Source: an uncultured Collinsella sp. (GTDB lineage: Bacteria > Actinomycetota > Coriobacteriia > Coriobacteriales > Coriobacteriaceae). From it: a stretch of DNA of 23,224 bases. Below are positions 1 to 7,951 of the stretch, piece after piece. The notes beneath the pieces are model-generated. The model searched no databases, had not been told where the DNA came from, and was given only the letters and a program-made list of their open reading frames with translations. Position numbers and translations under genes: made by a program. The stretch covers positions 1 through 23,224 of the forward strand of contig CAUGKA010000012.1 in assembly GCA_959599615.1 (NCBI GenBank). The letters are read 5' to 3'. The first letter of the stretch is position 1, and each line of letters opens with the position of its first letter.

Positions 1-819
1 AACCGGTGGCAGCTTGGTGTGGTGGCCATCTTTGGCCGAAAGGAACATGGGAAGCGCGACCGCGCGCGGAACGGGGCCGCAGGCGTAGCAGACGTCGAAT
101 ATACCGTCACAGGGGTCGGCATCGGGGCAGATGCGATAGCCCGAGCCATAGGTAGGACCAAGCTGAATCGCCATGATGATCGCCCTCACGCGCTCGGCGG
201 GCGCGCCGTCAAAGCTGACTGTCATGGGGTAGCTGCGATAGCGCAGGCCAAACTGCTCAAGTCCCGAAAGGGTGTAGAGCGGAGCACCCGTCAAGCCGGT
301 CTTTTTGCGCAGCTCGGTGGTGCCAAGGCCGATGGCGGCATCGATGCCGACCGAGAGCGTCTGGTCGTAGTACTCGACGGCTGCCTCGCCGCTGCCACTC
401 GCGGGGTTCCACGAGCGAATGCGCCCGATGTCCTGACGCCGCAGCTCGCAGGTGAGCAGCGCGCCAAAATCCTTACCGGAGAAATCCTCGATTCCGAGCG
501 TTTGGGCAAAATCGTTGCCGGAGCCTACGGGAAGTACCGCAAGGGCAGGGCGGACCGCCTCTTCCTGCGTCATAAGCCCGTTGACGACCTCGTGAATCAC
601 GCCGTCGCCGCCGAGTGCGATAACGGTGCGATAGCCCTGAGCCTGCGCGGCCAGCTCCTTGGCATGTCCCATACGCTTGGTCAACACCAGGTCAAACTGG
701 GATGCGCGTGCAGCCATGTCCAAAAATCGTTGCAGGCGCTCGGCAACTTCGCGTGCCGCACCCGACTGGGCGGCTGGGTTGGCGATGATGAGCGTGCGAC
801 CAAAATCAGTTGCGTGCAT
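1..819 (-). CDS. Diacylglycerol kinase-family lipid kinase (C-terminus outside window)
   Basis: This minus-strand frame is open from an ATG at 819 to the window edge, giving 273 residues without a stop. It matches the DgkB/YegS-type catalytic fold: an N-terminal strand ending in IIANPAAQSG (residues 11-20), the nucleotide-binding motif LGGDGVIHEVVNG (69-81) and LPVGSGNDFA (96-105), followed by the beta-rich second domain. Such enzymes phosphorylate diacylglycerol or related lipids with ATP at the inner membrane face. The usual GGDGT reads GGDGV and GTGND reads GSGND, so substrate preference may differ. The start is supported by a GGAG Shine-Dalgarno about 8 nt upstream. Family members are usually around 300 residues, so only the last few tens are missing. 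It lies 87 nt downstream of the CLC gene in the same direction and could be co-transcribed. Family assignment is solid; the substrate is unknown. Confidence 0.85.
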   Translation of the reverse strand, partial: MHATDFGRTLIIANPAAQSGAAREVAERLQRFLDMAARASQFDLVLTKRMGHAKELAAQAQGYRTVIALGGDGVIHEVVNGLMTQEEAVRPALAVLPVGSGNDFAQTLGIEDFSGKDFGALLTCELRRQDIGRIRSWNPASGSGEAAVEYYDQTLSVGIDAAIGLGTTELRKKTGLTGAPLYTLSGLEQFGLRYRSYPMTVSFDGAPAERVRAIIMAIQLGPTYGSGYRICPDADPCDGIFDVCYACGPVPRAVALPMFLSAKDGHHTKLPPV

Positions 820-906
820 GGGGCGACTCCTGGCGTATGACGTGACGATGCGGTCGCGCTCGGGTCGAATTGCCCCCGATTGTGGCTGCACGGCGAATAC
901 TTACGT

Positions 907-2328
907 CTACTGTATCAGGTCGTTGTGGCGCTCGATAGCCTCTGCCACCGTGCCGCCCTCATCCACAATAAGCGAACGGCGCTTGGGTGAGATGATGCGC
1001 TGGGCGGGGTATACGCCGCGGTGTCCGCCGGTTAGGTAGCTGATAAAGGCCACGATGACAAAGAACCCGGCGGCCGTGCCGTGGAACAGGTCGATGGCCA
1101 TCATGCAGGTGGTGATGGGCACGTTGAGGCCGGCGCAGAACACGCCGAGCATGCCGAGAGCCGCCAGAAAACTGGGGTCAAGCCCGGTAAGGCAACCGAT
1201 CCAGCCACCGAGTGCCGCACCGATGCCAAACAGGGGCGTGACCTCGCCGCCTTGGAAGCCCGCGCCCAGGGTAAGCGCTGTGACGACCAACTTGATGGCT
1301 GCGTCCGCCAGGGTGGTGTTGCCTGCAAATCCGGCGCCGGAAAGCCACGTGGAAAGGCCGGCGTAGTCCCAGGCGTCGAGGAGGGCATAGGCGGCCAAAA
1401 CCACGAGTGCGCCTATGAGTGCGCGGACGAGGTAATTGGTGATAAAGCGACCGTACAGGCTTTTGACGGTTCGAACCGACCAGGCAAAGAGGCGTGCCGT
1501 CAGGCCGAAGATAATTGCGCTGATAACAACGATGACAACCGTCCGTGGTGTCATGTTGGGAACGCTGGCGATGACATTCGCCTCGTACTCGGTTCCCAAG
1601 GCAAGCGACGTAAAGTAGCCGGTAAACGAGGCGAACAGGCAGTAGATGCCCGCGGTGTAGTCGATCTTTCCGATAAAGCACATCTCCATGCCAAAGAAAG
1701 CTCCGGCAAGGGGCGAACCGAATACGGCGCCAAAGGCCGACGAGATGCCGGCGAGCATGAGGTCGTGGTGGTCATGCTTTTTGAGGTGGGCGAGGCTCGA
1801 GATGTTGCTGGCGATGGTGCCGCCAATCTGCACCGCGGCTCCCTCGCGACCGGCCGATCCGCCCGTTAGGTGCGTGAGCGTAGAGCAGACGAAGGTGAGG
1901 ACGGCCATGCGCATATGGATGAGGCGTGTGCCCAGAGCAGAGTCGATGACCAGGTTGTTGCCTCGTTTGGCAGCAAGGCCGTGGTTTTTGTACACCCATG
2001 CGGTGGCAATGCCCACAACGGGAAGCAATGCGTAGACCCACGCGTGGTGCTCGCGATAGCCGGTCGCGATATTCAGCGAGGCCAAAAACGCCCAAGCGGC
2101 AACGCCCATGGCGAGCGAGACGATGACGACGAGCACGAGCAACTTGGCGCTCGCGAGTAGGTTGCGGGCGTTGCGGCGCGTGTCGGCAGCCAAGAGATGC
2201 TCGGAGCGGGTGAGCTGTTGCCTGCCTGCCATGATGACGTCGTTAAGGGAGAAAAGGCCGCCGTCGTCGAGCGGCTGGGAATGATCCTGCGCCTCGTTTG
2301 CGCTTTCGGGTTTGTCGGTAAAAGTCAT
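907..2328 (-). CDS. CLC-family anion/proton antiporter, probably fluoride-exporting (CLC-F) type
   Basis: A 473-residue multi-pass membrane protein of the voltage-gated chloride channel family. The N-terminal 60 residues are hydrophilic and cytoplasmic. The canonical GSGIP chloride filter is missing; at the equivalent place is KRGNNLVID (121-129). GREGAAVQIGG (160-170) carries the gating glutamate, and the third filter reads GGEVTP (360-365) rather than GxFxP. From what I remember of the family, these substitutions characterise the CLC-F subclass, which exports fluoride in exchange for protons; this is inference, not tested. The start at 2328 follows AGAGGA with 4-5 nt spacing. No fluoride (crcB) riboswitch motif is recognisable in the roughly 200 bp upstream. 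It is divergent from moeA. Confidence 0.85.
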   Translation of the reverse strand: MTFTDKPESANEAQDHSQPLDDGGLFSLNDVIMAGRQQLTRSEHLLAADTRRNARNLLASAKLLVLVVIVSLAMGVAAWAFLASLNIATGYREHHAWVYALLPVVGIATAWVYKNHGLAAKRGNNLVIDSALGTRLIHMRMAVLTFVCSTLTHLTGGSAGREGAAVQIGGTIASNISSLAHLKKHDHHDLMLAGISSAFGAVFGSPLAGAFFGMEMCFIGKIDYTAGIYCLFASFTGYFTSLALGTEYEANVIASVPNMTPRTVVIVVISAIIFGLTARLFAWSVRTVKSLYGRFITNYLVRALIGALVVLAAYALLDAWDYAGLSTWLSGAGFAGNTTLADAAIKLVVTALTLGAGFQGGEVTPLFGIGAALGGWIGCLTGLDPSFLAALGMLGVFCAGLNVPITTCMMAIDLFHGTAAGFFVIVAFISYLTGGHRGVYPAQRIISPKRRSLIVDEGGTVAEAIERHNDLIQ

Positions 2329-2357
2329 ACGTTCCTCTTTTGGGTTGCAACACGAGC

Positions 2358-2363
2358 ATTATA
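2358..2363 (-). promoter_or_regulatory. Candidate -10 box for the CLC gene
   Basis: On the minus strand this reads TATAAT, 30 nt upstream of the CLC start codon. No good -35 is visible at normal spacing, so the call rests on the -10 match and its position. Confidence 0.35.
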
Positions 2364-2475
2364 AAACGCGGTAAACGCGACGAGCCGGTGGGCTGGTTTT
2401 GGTTTTGTTTCGCGGCTTGCGGCCGACAGATGTATTCGCGGCCGCGGGCCAGGTCTTGAGCAGGCGGCGAGGGAT

Positions 2476-2481
2476 TATACT
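2476..2481 (+). promoter_or_regulatory. Candidate -10 box for moeA-mogA
   Basis: TATACT lies about 60 nt upstream of the moeA start in the divergent CLC/moeA region. No strong -35 is seen; the nearest TTGAG-like sequence gives a short spacer. This is the only reasonable promoter candidate seen for the moeA-mogA pair. Confidence 0.3.
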
Positions 2482-2539
2482 GAGATAAACATAAAGAATC
2501 GGCGCTTTTGTTGCGCGCCGCAGCATGCTAGAGGTGCAT

Positions 2540-3802
2540 ATGGCTGAGAAACTCATTCCGTTGGAGGACGCACAGGCGATCGTCTTGTCGCACGTGAATC
2601 GCACCGAAGTTGTCGAGATTCCCGTGTGGCAGGCCGCCGGTCTTCCCTTGGCCGAGGACGCGGTGGCCGATATCGACATCTCGCCGTTTGCCAACAGCGC
2701 TATGGACGGATATGCCGTGCGCTCGTCGGACTTGGCGCAGGCATCTGGCGAGGCGCCGGTGACGCTCGACGTTATCGGACACGAGGCCGCGGGCCATGTG
2801 TTTGAGGGCGTAATCGGCGCGGGTGAGACGGTCCGCATCATGACGGGCGCGCCGGTACCCGAAGGTGCCGATGCCGTGGTGAAATACGAGATCGTCGATG
2901 TGCTCGATGGCGACGGCAACGAGGGCTCGCGTGTGAGGTTCTCGGCGCCCGCCAAGGTAGGGGAGAACGTTCGCTCTGCCGCCGAGGAGGCCCATGCCGG
3001 CGATGTCGTGATGCACGCCGGCGAGGTCGTGGCCCCGGCCGGCGCCGGCCTGTTGGCGAGTGCCGGTTACGCAAGCGTGAAGGTGCACGCCGCCCCGCGT
3101 GTGGGCATTATCTCGTTGGGCACGGAGCTGGTCGCGCCGAGTGAACTGCCGGCACGCGGACAGATTCGCGATTCCAACTCCTCGGCGTTAATGGCCGAGG
3201 CGCTCGACGCCGGTGCCGATCCGGTGTTCTACGGCATTGCGCCCGACGACGAGCAGGCAATTGCCGAACTCGTGCATCGCGCCGCGCAGGAGTGCGATTT
3301 TGTGATCACGAGCGGCGGCGCCTTTGCGGGCGACTACGACTACGTGACGGCGCTGGTCAAGCGCGAGGGCAAGGTGCTGTTCGATCGCATCTCGATGCGT
3401 CCTGGCAAGGCCATTACGTTTGGCTTGCTCGGGGGTAAGCCCTACCTAGGGCTTTCGGGCAATCCCGCGGCGGCGTATGTGGGCTTTGAGATGCTCGCCC
3501 GCCCGGCGATTCGTAAGATGCGCGGCTTTGCCGAGGGTACGCGTCCCGTGCAGCAGGCGATATTGACGCACGATGTGAAGAAGCGCCAGTATCGCCGCTT
3601 CTTCGATCGCGCCACGGTTTTGCGCGACCCTGAGACCGATGAGCTGTTGGTGACCGAGGCCAAAACGCAGAATTCGGCGCTGCTCGGAACGATGCAGCGG
3701 GCCAACTGCCTGCTGCGTATTGACGAAGGACCGTGCGAGCTCAAGGCGGGCGACGTCGTGGATGTCGTGCGTGTCGACCTGCCTGAGGACACGGTGCTAT
3801 AG
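2540..3802 (+). CDS. moeA: Molybdopterin molybdenumtransferase MoeA
   Basis: A 420-residue MoeA, the usual length. MoeA inserts molybdate into adenylylated molybdopterin, completing the molybdenum cofactor in the cytoplasm. Visible motifs are ISPFANSAMDGYAV (47-60), TGAPVPEGADAVV (102-114), GTELVAPSE followed by GQIRDSNS (194-214), SGGAFAGDYDYV (258-269; more often SGGVSVGDYD) and MRPGKA plus GLSGNPAAAYVG (286-315) in the MogA-like domain. The frame is open from an ATG at 2525, but I take 2540 as the start because AGAGGT at 2530-2535 lies at good spacing and MAEKLIPLEDA fits a MoeA N-terminus. It is followed 10 nt later by mogA, so the two form an operon acting on consecutive steps. Downstream Mo importer and Mo enzyme genes support the role. 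Confidence 0.95.
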   Translation: MAEKLIPLEDAQAIVLSHVNRTEVVEIPVWQAAGLPLAEDAVADIDISPFANSAMDGYAVRSSDLAQASGEAPVTLDVIGHEAAGHVFEGVIGAGETVRIMTGAPVPEGADAVVKYEIVDVLDGDGNEGSRVRFSAPAKVGENVRSAAEEAHAGDVVMHAGEVVAPAGAGLLASAGYASVKVHAAPRVGIISLGTELVAPSELPARGQIRDSNSSALMAEALDAGADPVFYGIAPDDEQAIAELVHRAAQECDFVITSGGAFAGDYDYVTALVKREGKVLFDRISMRPGKAITFGLLGGKPYLGLSGNPAAAYVGFEMLARPAIRKMRGFAEGTRPVQQAILTHDVKKRQYRRFFDRATVLRDPETDELLVTEAKTQNSALLGTMQRANCLLRIDEGPCELKAGDVVDVVRVDLPEDTVL

Positions 3803-3812
3803 GAGGAATGCT

Positions 3813-4292
3813 ATGGAGTTGAAGGTTTCGATTGTGACGTGCTCAGATACGCGCGATCTTGCCCAGGACGAGGCGGGTGCTGCGCTCGAGGAACTCATCG
3901 TGGCGCAGGGCTGGACGGTCGCCTCACATGTGGTCGTGCGCGACGACGTCAGCGAGATTGGTGATGCCATCGTGGAAGCTGCCGATGAGTGCCACGCCAA
4001 TGTCGTGCTCACCTGCGGCGGCACGGGTCTTTCGATGCGCGACGTGACACCCGAGGCGACGCGTGCCGTCTGCGACCGCGACGTGCCGGGTATTGCCGAG
4101 GCGATTCGCGCGTACTCGATGACCAAGACGCGCCGCGCCATGCTCTCGCGCGCTATTTGCATGCAACGAGGTCATACACTTGTCGTAAACTTTCCCGGTT
4201 CTACGAAGGCCGCCCGCGAAAGCTGGGAGGCCGTGAGCGATCAGCTGGAGCATGCGGCCCAAATGACGGCGGGCGGCGGTCACGCCAAATAA
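3813..4292 (+). CDS. mogA: Molybdopterin adenylyltransferase-type protein (MogA/MoaB family)
   Basis: A 159-residue protein of the MogA/MoaB family, which adenylylates molybdopterin before MoeA inserts molybdate. The signature TCGGTGLSMRDVTPEAT lies near residues 68-84 (usual form TGGTGLSPRDVTPEAT), followed by PGIAEAIR and the C-terminal strand VVNFPGSTKAARESW. The start at 3813 is chosen because AGGAGGA (3801-3807) sits at good spacing and the preceding ORF codons lie inside moeA. It directly follows moeA and is followed by a strong terminator. MogA and MoaB cannot be separated with certainty by eye; pairing with moeA favours the MogA activity. Confidence 0.9.
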   Translation: MELKVSIVTCSDTRDLAQDEAGAALEELIVAQGWTVASHVVVRDDVSEIGDAIVEAADECHANVVLTCGGTGLSMRDVTPEATRAVCDRDVPGIAEAIRAYSMTKTRRAMLSRAICMQRGHTLVVNFPGSTKAARESWEAVSDQLEHAAQMTAGGGHAK

Positions 4293-4305
4293 GCGCACTA
4301 CCTGC

Positions 4306-4342
4306 GGCGGAGCGACCTTGCGAGTCACTCCGCCTTTGTTTT
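4306..4342 (+). terminator. Rho-independent terminator after moeA-mogA
   Basis: Arms 4306-4316 and 4324-4334 pair over 11 positions with one C-A mismatch, the outer seven being GGCGGAG/CTCCGCC. The loop is 7 nt and the tail TTTGTTTT. It starts 14 nt after the mogA stop. Confidence 0.9.
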
Positions 4343-4382
4343 CCGCCGAAGCGACGCCGAGGTGCACGGTAACTCGAAACTA

Positions 4383-4435
4383 TATTCTCTGGCGAGAATA
4401 ATTTCTCACTATCATTATTCGCGCAGAAGTATAAT
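4383..4435 (+). promoter_or_regulatory. modABC promoter/operator region with overlapping inverted repeats
   Basis: TATTCTC/GAGAATA (4383-4389 and 4394-4400) is a perfect 7-bp inverted repeat around TGGC. GAGAA/TTCTC (4394-4398 and 4403-4407) shares the right arm, and GAATAAT/ATTATTC (4396-4402 and 4414-4420) is a third perfect repeat. A consensus -10 TATAAT follows at 4430-4435 with no convincing -35. This looks like a regulated promoter. The repeats do not match the E. coli ModE site as I know it; the regulator is unidentified. Confidence 0.55.
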
Positions 4436-4462
4436 CTGATTGCGATTAAAGCCCGCGGTGGG

Positions 4463-4474
4463 GTACCCGGGTAC
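4463..4474. promoter_or_regulatory. Perfect 12-bp palindrome GTACCCGGGTAC in the modA leader
   Basis: It is self-complementary over 12 bp and lies about 20 nt after the presumed transcription start and 20 nt before the modA start codon. It could be a second operator or chance. No known motif is recognised. Confidence 0.35.
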
Positions 4475-4494
4475 AAGATCCGAAAGGGTTGAAT

Positions 4495-5367
4495 ATGTTC
4501 GATATGGTTTCACGCCGCGGTTTTGTCTCGCTTTCTGCTGCCGCCACCGGCCTTGGCCTTGCTGGCTGCTCGGGCAACAAGACGTCCGAGCTCGCTGGTT
4601 CAGATGCCGGCTCCGCCAAGTCTTCCTCTAAGAAGAAGGCTGTCGAGCTGCAGGTCTTTGCCGCCAACTCGCTCGAGAGGGCCCTGCCCGAGGTTCAAGA
4701 GCTCTACACCGAGCAGACCGGCACCACGTTTGCCGACACGCAGTTTAAGGCCTCCGGCGACCTCGTCGAGCAGATGCGCGCCGGCGCCACGGTCGACGTG
4801 CTCATCACCGCTTCCAAGGGCACCATGGACGACGCCGAGACCGCCGGGCTCGTCGACACCGACACCCGTGAGGATATGTTCGTCAACGACCTTGTGATCA
4901 TTCGCGCTGAGGGCTCCAACACCAAGATCGAGGCCATCGCCGACGTTGCGAATCTGGACGGCAAGATCGCCATCGGCGACGCCAAGACCGTCCCCGCCGG
5001 CAAGTATGCCAACCAGGCGCTGGCCTCCGTGGGCCTCTATACTGGCACCGAGGGCGACGACGGCGAATATGCACCCGAGCTCGCCGACAAGGTTGCCCTG
5101 GCCGACAAGGTCGGCACCGCTGCGGCCTACGTCTCTACGGGCGACTGCGTGGCAGGTTTTGTCTACAGCTCTGATATCTTCCGCTATGACGGCATCGAGG
5201 AGGCTTTCGTGTGCCCCGAGGACTCGCATAAGCCCATCGTGTATCCGGGTGCCGTTGCCGAGATCTCCGAGCACGCCGACGAGGCCAAGGCGTTCATCGA
5301 CTTCTGCCTGTCCAGCAAGTCCGCCCAGAAGATTTGGGCTAACTACGGCTTTGAGCTTTCCGCGTAG
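4495..5367 (+). CDS. modA: Molybdate ABC transporter substrate-binding lipoprotein ModA
   Basis: A 290-residue extracytoplasmic molybdate-binding protein. The N-terminus has a twin-arginine-like SRRGFVSL (6-13), a short hydrophobic stretch and a lipobox GLAGC (21-25), so it is probably a lipid-anchored protein that may use the Tat route. A Ser/Lys-rich linker follows, then the ModA fold starting at VFAANSLERALPEV, with QFKASGDLVEQM and DVLITASKGTMDDAE as oxyanion-site regions. The frame also opens with TTG at 4489, but the ATG at 4495 has AAAGGG at proper spacing. It heads modABC, and the adjacent moeA-mogA pair supports molybdate over other oxyanions; tungstate cannot be excluded. Confidence 0.93.
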   Translation: MFDMVSRRGFVSLSAAATGLGLAGCSGNKTSELAGSDAGSAKSSSKKKAVELQVFAANSLERALPEVQELYTEQTGTTFADTQFKASGDLVEQMRAGATVDVLITASKGTMDDAETAGLVDTDTREDMFVNDLVIIRAEGSNTKIEAIADVANLDGKIAIGDAKTVPAGKYANQALASVGLYTGTEGDDGEYAPELADKVALADKVGTAAAYVSTGDCVAGFVYSSDIFRYDGIEEAFVCPEDSHKPIVYPGAVAEISEHADEAKAFIDFCLSSKSAQKIWANYGFELSA

Positions 5368-5435
5368 TGCGGCTTGGCGCGATAATTCCATCGTTTTGTG
5401 TTTCACTCCGTCCTTGTATTCGCTTGGAGCTTTTC

Positions 5436-6878
5436 GTGCTTAATAAATTCCGCATGCTTGTCGCCTGTGCTTTGACCTTCGCGCTTTGCTGGGTGCCGGG
5501 ATTTGCGTTTGCTGGGGACGCTGAGGACGGGGCCCAGGTTGCTGCGACCGCTCATGGGCTTTCCTATGGGATCGAGGGTTTTGAGCGGTTGGCCAAGGGG
5601 ACCGCTCGTGCCATGGAGGGCCAGCCTGAGGGCTACCGGTTTCCCGTTGACGAGGACGTGGACCTTGTAGTGGCGCCTGCTGCCGATCGCGTTGTGGTGT
5701 GGATATCGCCCAAGGCGGTCGAGAAGTATGGATTGGATCCGCAGGACAACGAGTGCGTATCGGGTCTCAAGGCCCTCGTCTGTGAGCTCGACAGCGCAAA
5801 CTCCATGGGAGGTGCGCAGCTAGGGGACGTGGATCTTCCTTGGTGTGTCACGGCGGAAACAACGTTTGATACCGGCGGGTATACCTATGGCTTTGACGAG
5901 CGCGGTGCGGATGGGGACCGCTATGTGGTGATTGCATCGGCCTCGGGTGATGCCAAGGGCGGCGCGCGTTGGCTTGATAGCGCTCAAATGGTAGAAGCAT
6001 CGTCTGTCGTGTTGCGGGATGAGCAGGGGCCCTGGACCTCTCTGGCCTCCTTTTTGGGCGACATCGACTATCGCCCGTTTTGGGTGTCCATAAAAACGAG
6101 CGGCCTTGCCCTGCTGATCTCCTTTGCGCTGGGCCTGTTCGCCGCGTGGAAGACTATGGGTACCTCGAGTCGCACCAAGGGCCTGCTCGACTCGGTCTTT
6201 ACGATTCCTATGGTGCTGCCGCCCACGGTCTGCGGCTTTCTGCTCCTCATGCTGTTTGGCCGCTCGACCGGGGTGGGCCAGTGGCTCATCGCGCACGGCA
6301 TCTCGATCGTCTTTACCTGGCCCGCGGCGGTCATTTCGGCCGTCGTTGTGTCGTTTCCGCTGGTCTACCGCACGGCGCTCGGAGCCTTCGAGAGCCTCGA
6401 CACGCAGATGCTCGACGCCGCGCGAACCTTGGGATGGTCCGAACGTCGCATCTTTGCCAAGCTCATGATGCCGCTCGGCTGGCCCTCAATCGCGGCGGGC
6501 ACGGTGCTCGCCTTCGCTCGCGCGATGGGCGAGTTTGGCTGCACCCTGTTCTTTGCGGGCAACTACGCCGGCATTACCCAGACTATCCCCATCGCCATCT
6601 ACTTTGAGTGGATGGGCGGCAACACGTCGGTGGCCCTCTTTTGGGTCGCCGTCGTGATCGTGTTCAGTTTCCTGGTCATTCTGTTCATCAATATGTATAC
6701 GGCGCATTCGCAAAAGTACCGCGAGCGCGGCCTGTCCCGCGCGGAGCGCAGGCAGGCCAAAGAACTCGCCGGACAGGGCGATTCGCTCGATCCGGCGGGT
6801 GGTGATGCCTTGCGTATCGATCGCGAGGCGCTGGCCGAGCTCATGCGCGATGACACGGTCGCAAAGGGAGGTCGATAG
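5436..6878 (+). CDS. modB: Molybdate ABC transporter permease ModB with a secreted N-terminal extension
   Basis: 480 residues from the GTG at 5436, about twice a typical ModB (roughly 225). Residues 1-26 are a signal peptide ending AFA before GD; residues 27 to about 205 are a hydrophilic, extracytoplasmic region with no motif I recognise. The permease domain begins near FWVSIKTSGLALL (215) and carries the cytoplasmic EAA loop that contacts ModC (LDAARTLGWSERRIFAKL). A charged tail of about 50 residues ends the protein. The start is chosen because GGAG (5426-5429) precedes this GTG and the signal peptide starts there; the frame is also open from a GTG overlapping the modA stop. modC begins 2 nt after its stop. 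The permease identity is firm; the extension's role is unknown. Confidence 0.9.
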   Translation: MLNKFRMLVACALTFALCWVPGFAFAGDAEDGAQVAATAHGLSYGIEGFERLAKGTARAMEGQPEGYRFPVDEDVDLVVAPAADRVVVWISPKAVEKYGLDPQDNECVSGLKALVCELDSANSMGGAQLGDVDLPWCVTAETTFDTGGYTYGFDERGADGDRYVVIASASGDAKGGARWLDSAQMVEASSVVLRDEQGPWTSLASFLGDIDYRPFWVSIKTSGLALLISFALGLFAAWKTMGTSSRTKGLLDSVFTIPMVLPPTVCGFLLLMLFGRSTGVGQWLIAHGISIVFTWPAAVISAVVVSFPLVYRTALGAFESLDTQMLDAARTLGWSERRIFAKLMMPLGWPSIAAGTVLAFARAMGEFGCTLFFAGNYAGITQTIPIAIYFEWMGGNTSVALFWVAVVIVFSFLVILFINMYTAHSQKYRERGLSRAERRQAKELAGQGDSLDPAGGDALRIDREALAELMRDDTVAKGGR

Positions 6879-6880
6879 CC

Positions 6881-7951
6881 ATGTCGCTCGTTCTGGATAT
6901 TAAAAAGCGCTATCCCGGGTTTGTGCTCGACATGCAGCTTGAGGCCAGCGAGGAGCGCGTGGCGCTGCTCGGCGCCTCCGGATGCGGCAAGAGCTGCACC
7001 TTGCGCTGTATTGCCGGCGTGGAGACGCCCGACGAGGGCAAGATCGTCGTCAACGGCGTGACCTTTTTTGACTCGGTGTCGGGCATCAATCTGTCGCCCC
7101 AGGAGCGCAAGTGCGCCCTGCTGTTCCAAAACTATCAACTGTTCCCTAATATGACGGTGGCCGATAACGTGTGCGCCGGCGTTGAGGGTGCAGGCGACGC
7201 CGCGGCGCGCAGGCAACTTGCCGAGCGCTACCTGGGTATCTTTGGACTGGCCGATTTCGCCGACCGCTACCCCGCGCGCCTCTCGGGCGGTCAGCAGCAA
7301 CGCGTGGCGCTTGCGCGTATGGTGGCGGCGCACCCGGGCATTTTTATGTTCGACGAGCCCATGAGCGCGCTCGATTCCTATCTTAAGAGCGCACTCGAGC
7401 AGAACATGCTCGACTTGTTCGATGTGTGCAACCGCACCGTGCTCTACGTGAGCCACGACATCGACGAGGCGTGCCGTCTGTGCGAGCGCATCTGCGTGAT
7501 GCATAACGGGCATGTGGAGGAGATCGGCTCCGTCGAAGATGTAGTCCGCCGGCCGCAAACCTTGGCCGCGCTGCGCTTGACGGGCTGCAAGAACACAAGC
7601 CGGGCGCGCAAGATCGGACCCCAGGAGGTCGAGGCCCTCGATTGGGGCATGAACTTTAATGTAGGTCGTGAGGTGCCCGACGACGTGGCGTACCTGGGCA
7701 TTCGCGCGAGCTACTTCCATGTTGACAATCGCACCGCGCGGGGCCGCAACAGCTATGATTTGCACGTGGCCCGTGTGAGCGATTCGCGCTTTGAGCGGCT
7801 GGTGCTGCTGGACGCGCCGCGTGCCGATGCGCCCACGCGTCTGCAGTGGAAGGTCAACAAAGTGGGCATGCCTGTCGATGAGCTGCCGCAAGCAGGCGAG
7901 ACGCTGCGCATGCACTTCGATGCCAAGAGAATCCATCTGGTTTGCCGATAA
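6881..7951 (+). CDS. modC: Molybdate ABC transporter ATP-binding protein ModC
   Basis: A 356-residue ABC ATPase energising molybdate uptake. Walker A is GASGCGKS (31-38), the Q-loop LLFQNYQLFP (80-89), the signature LSGGQQQRVALARM (134-147), Walker B IFMFDEP (154-160) and the switch histidine SHD (191-193). The C-terminal 120 residues resemble the TOBE/Mop-like oxyanion-sensing region of ModC, with strands around LHVARVSDSRFERL near 300; I see this only as general similarity. GGGAGG about 9 nt upstream supports the ATG at 6881. It is the last gene of modABC; its stop codon abuts a 31-bp palindrome. Confidence 0.93.
   Translation: MSLVLDIKKRYPGFVLDMQLEASEERVALLGASGCGKSCTLRCIAGVETPDEGKIVVNGVTFFDSVSGINLSPQERKCALLFQNYQLFPNMTVADNVCAGVEGAGDAAARRQLAERYLGIFGLADFADRYPARLSGGQQQRVALARMVAAHPGIFMFDEPMSALDSYLKSALEQNMLDLFDVCNRTVLYVSHDIDEACRLCERICVMHNGHVEEIGSVEDVVRRPQTLAALRLTGCKNTSRARKIGPQEVEALDWGMNFNVGREVPDDVAYLGIRASYFHVDNRTARGRNSYDLHVARVSDSRFERLVLLDAPRADAPTRLQWKVNKVGMPVDELPQAGETLRMHFDAKRIHLVCR

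Noticed and set aside
2329..2539. Fluoride riboswitch (for CLC) or molybdenum-cofactor riboswitch (for moeA)
   Set aside because: No recognisable conserved motif of either class on inspection of both strands.
3720..3812. Earlier start for mogA inside moeA
   Set aside because: The family N-terminus and an AGGAGGA site fit the ATG at 3813.
6599..7936. 445-residue minus-strand ORF opposite modC and the modB end
   Set aside because: Shadow frame; plus-strand ABC ATPase motifs are complete.
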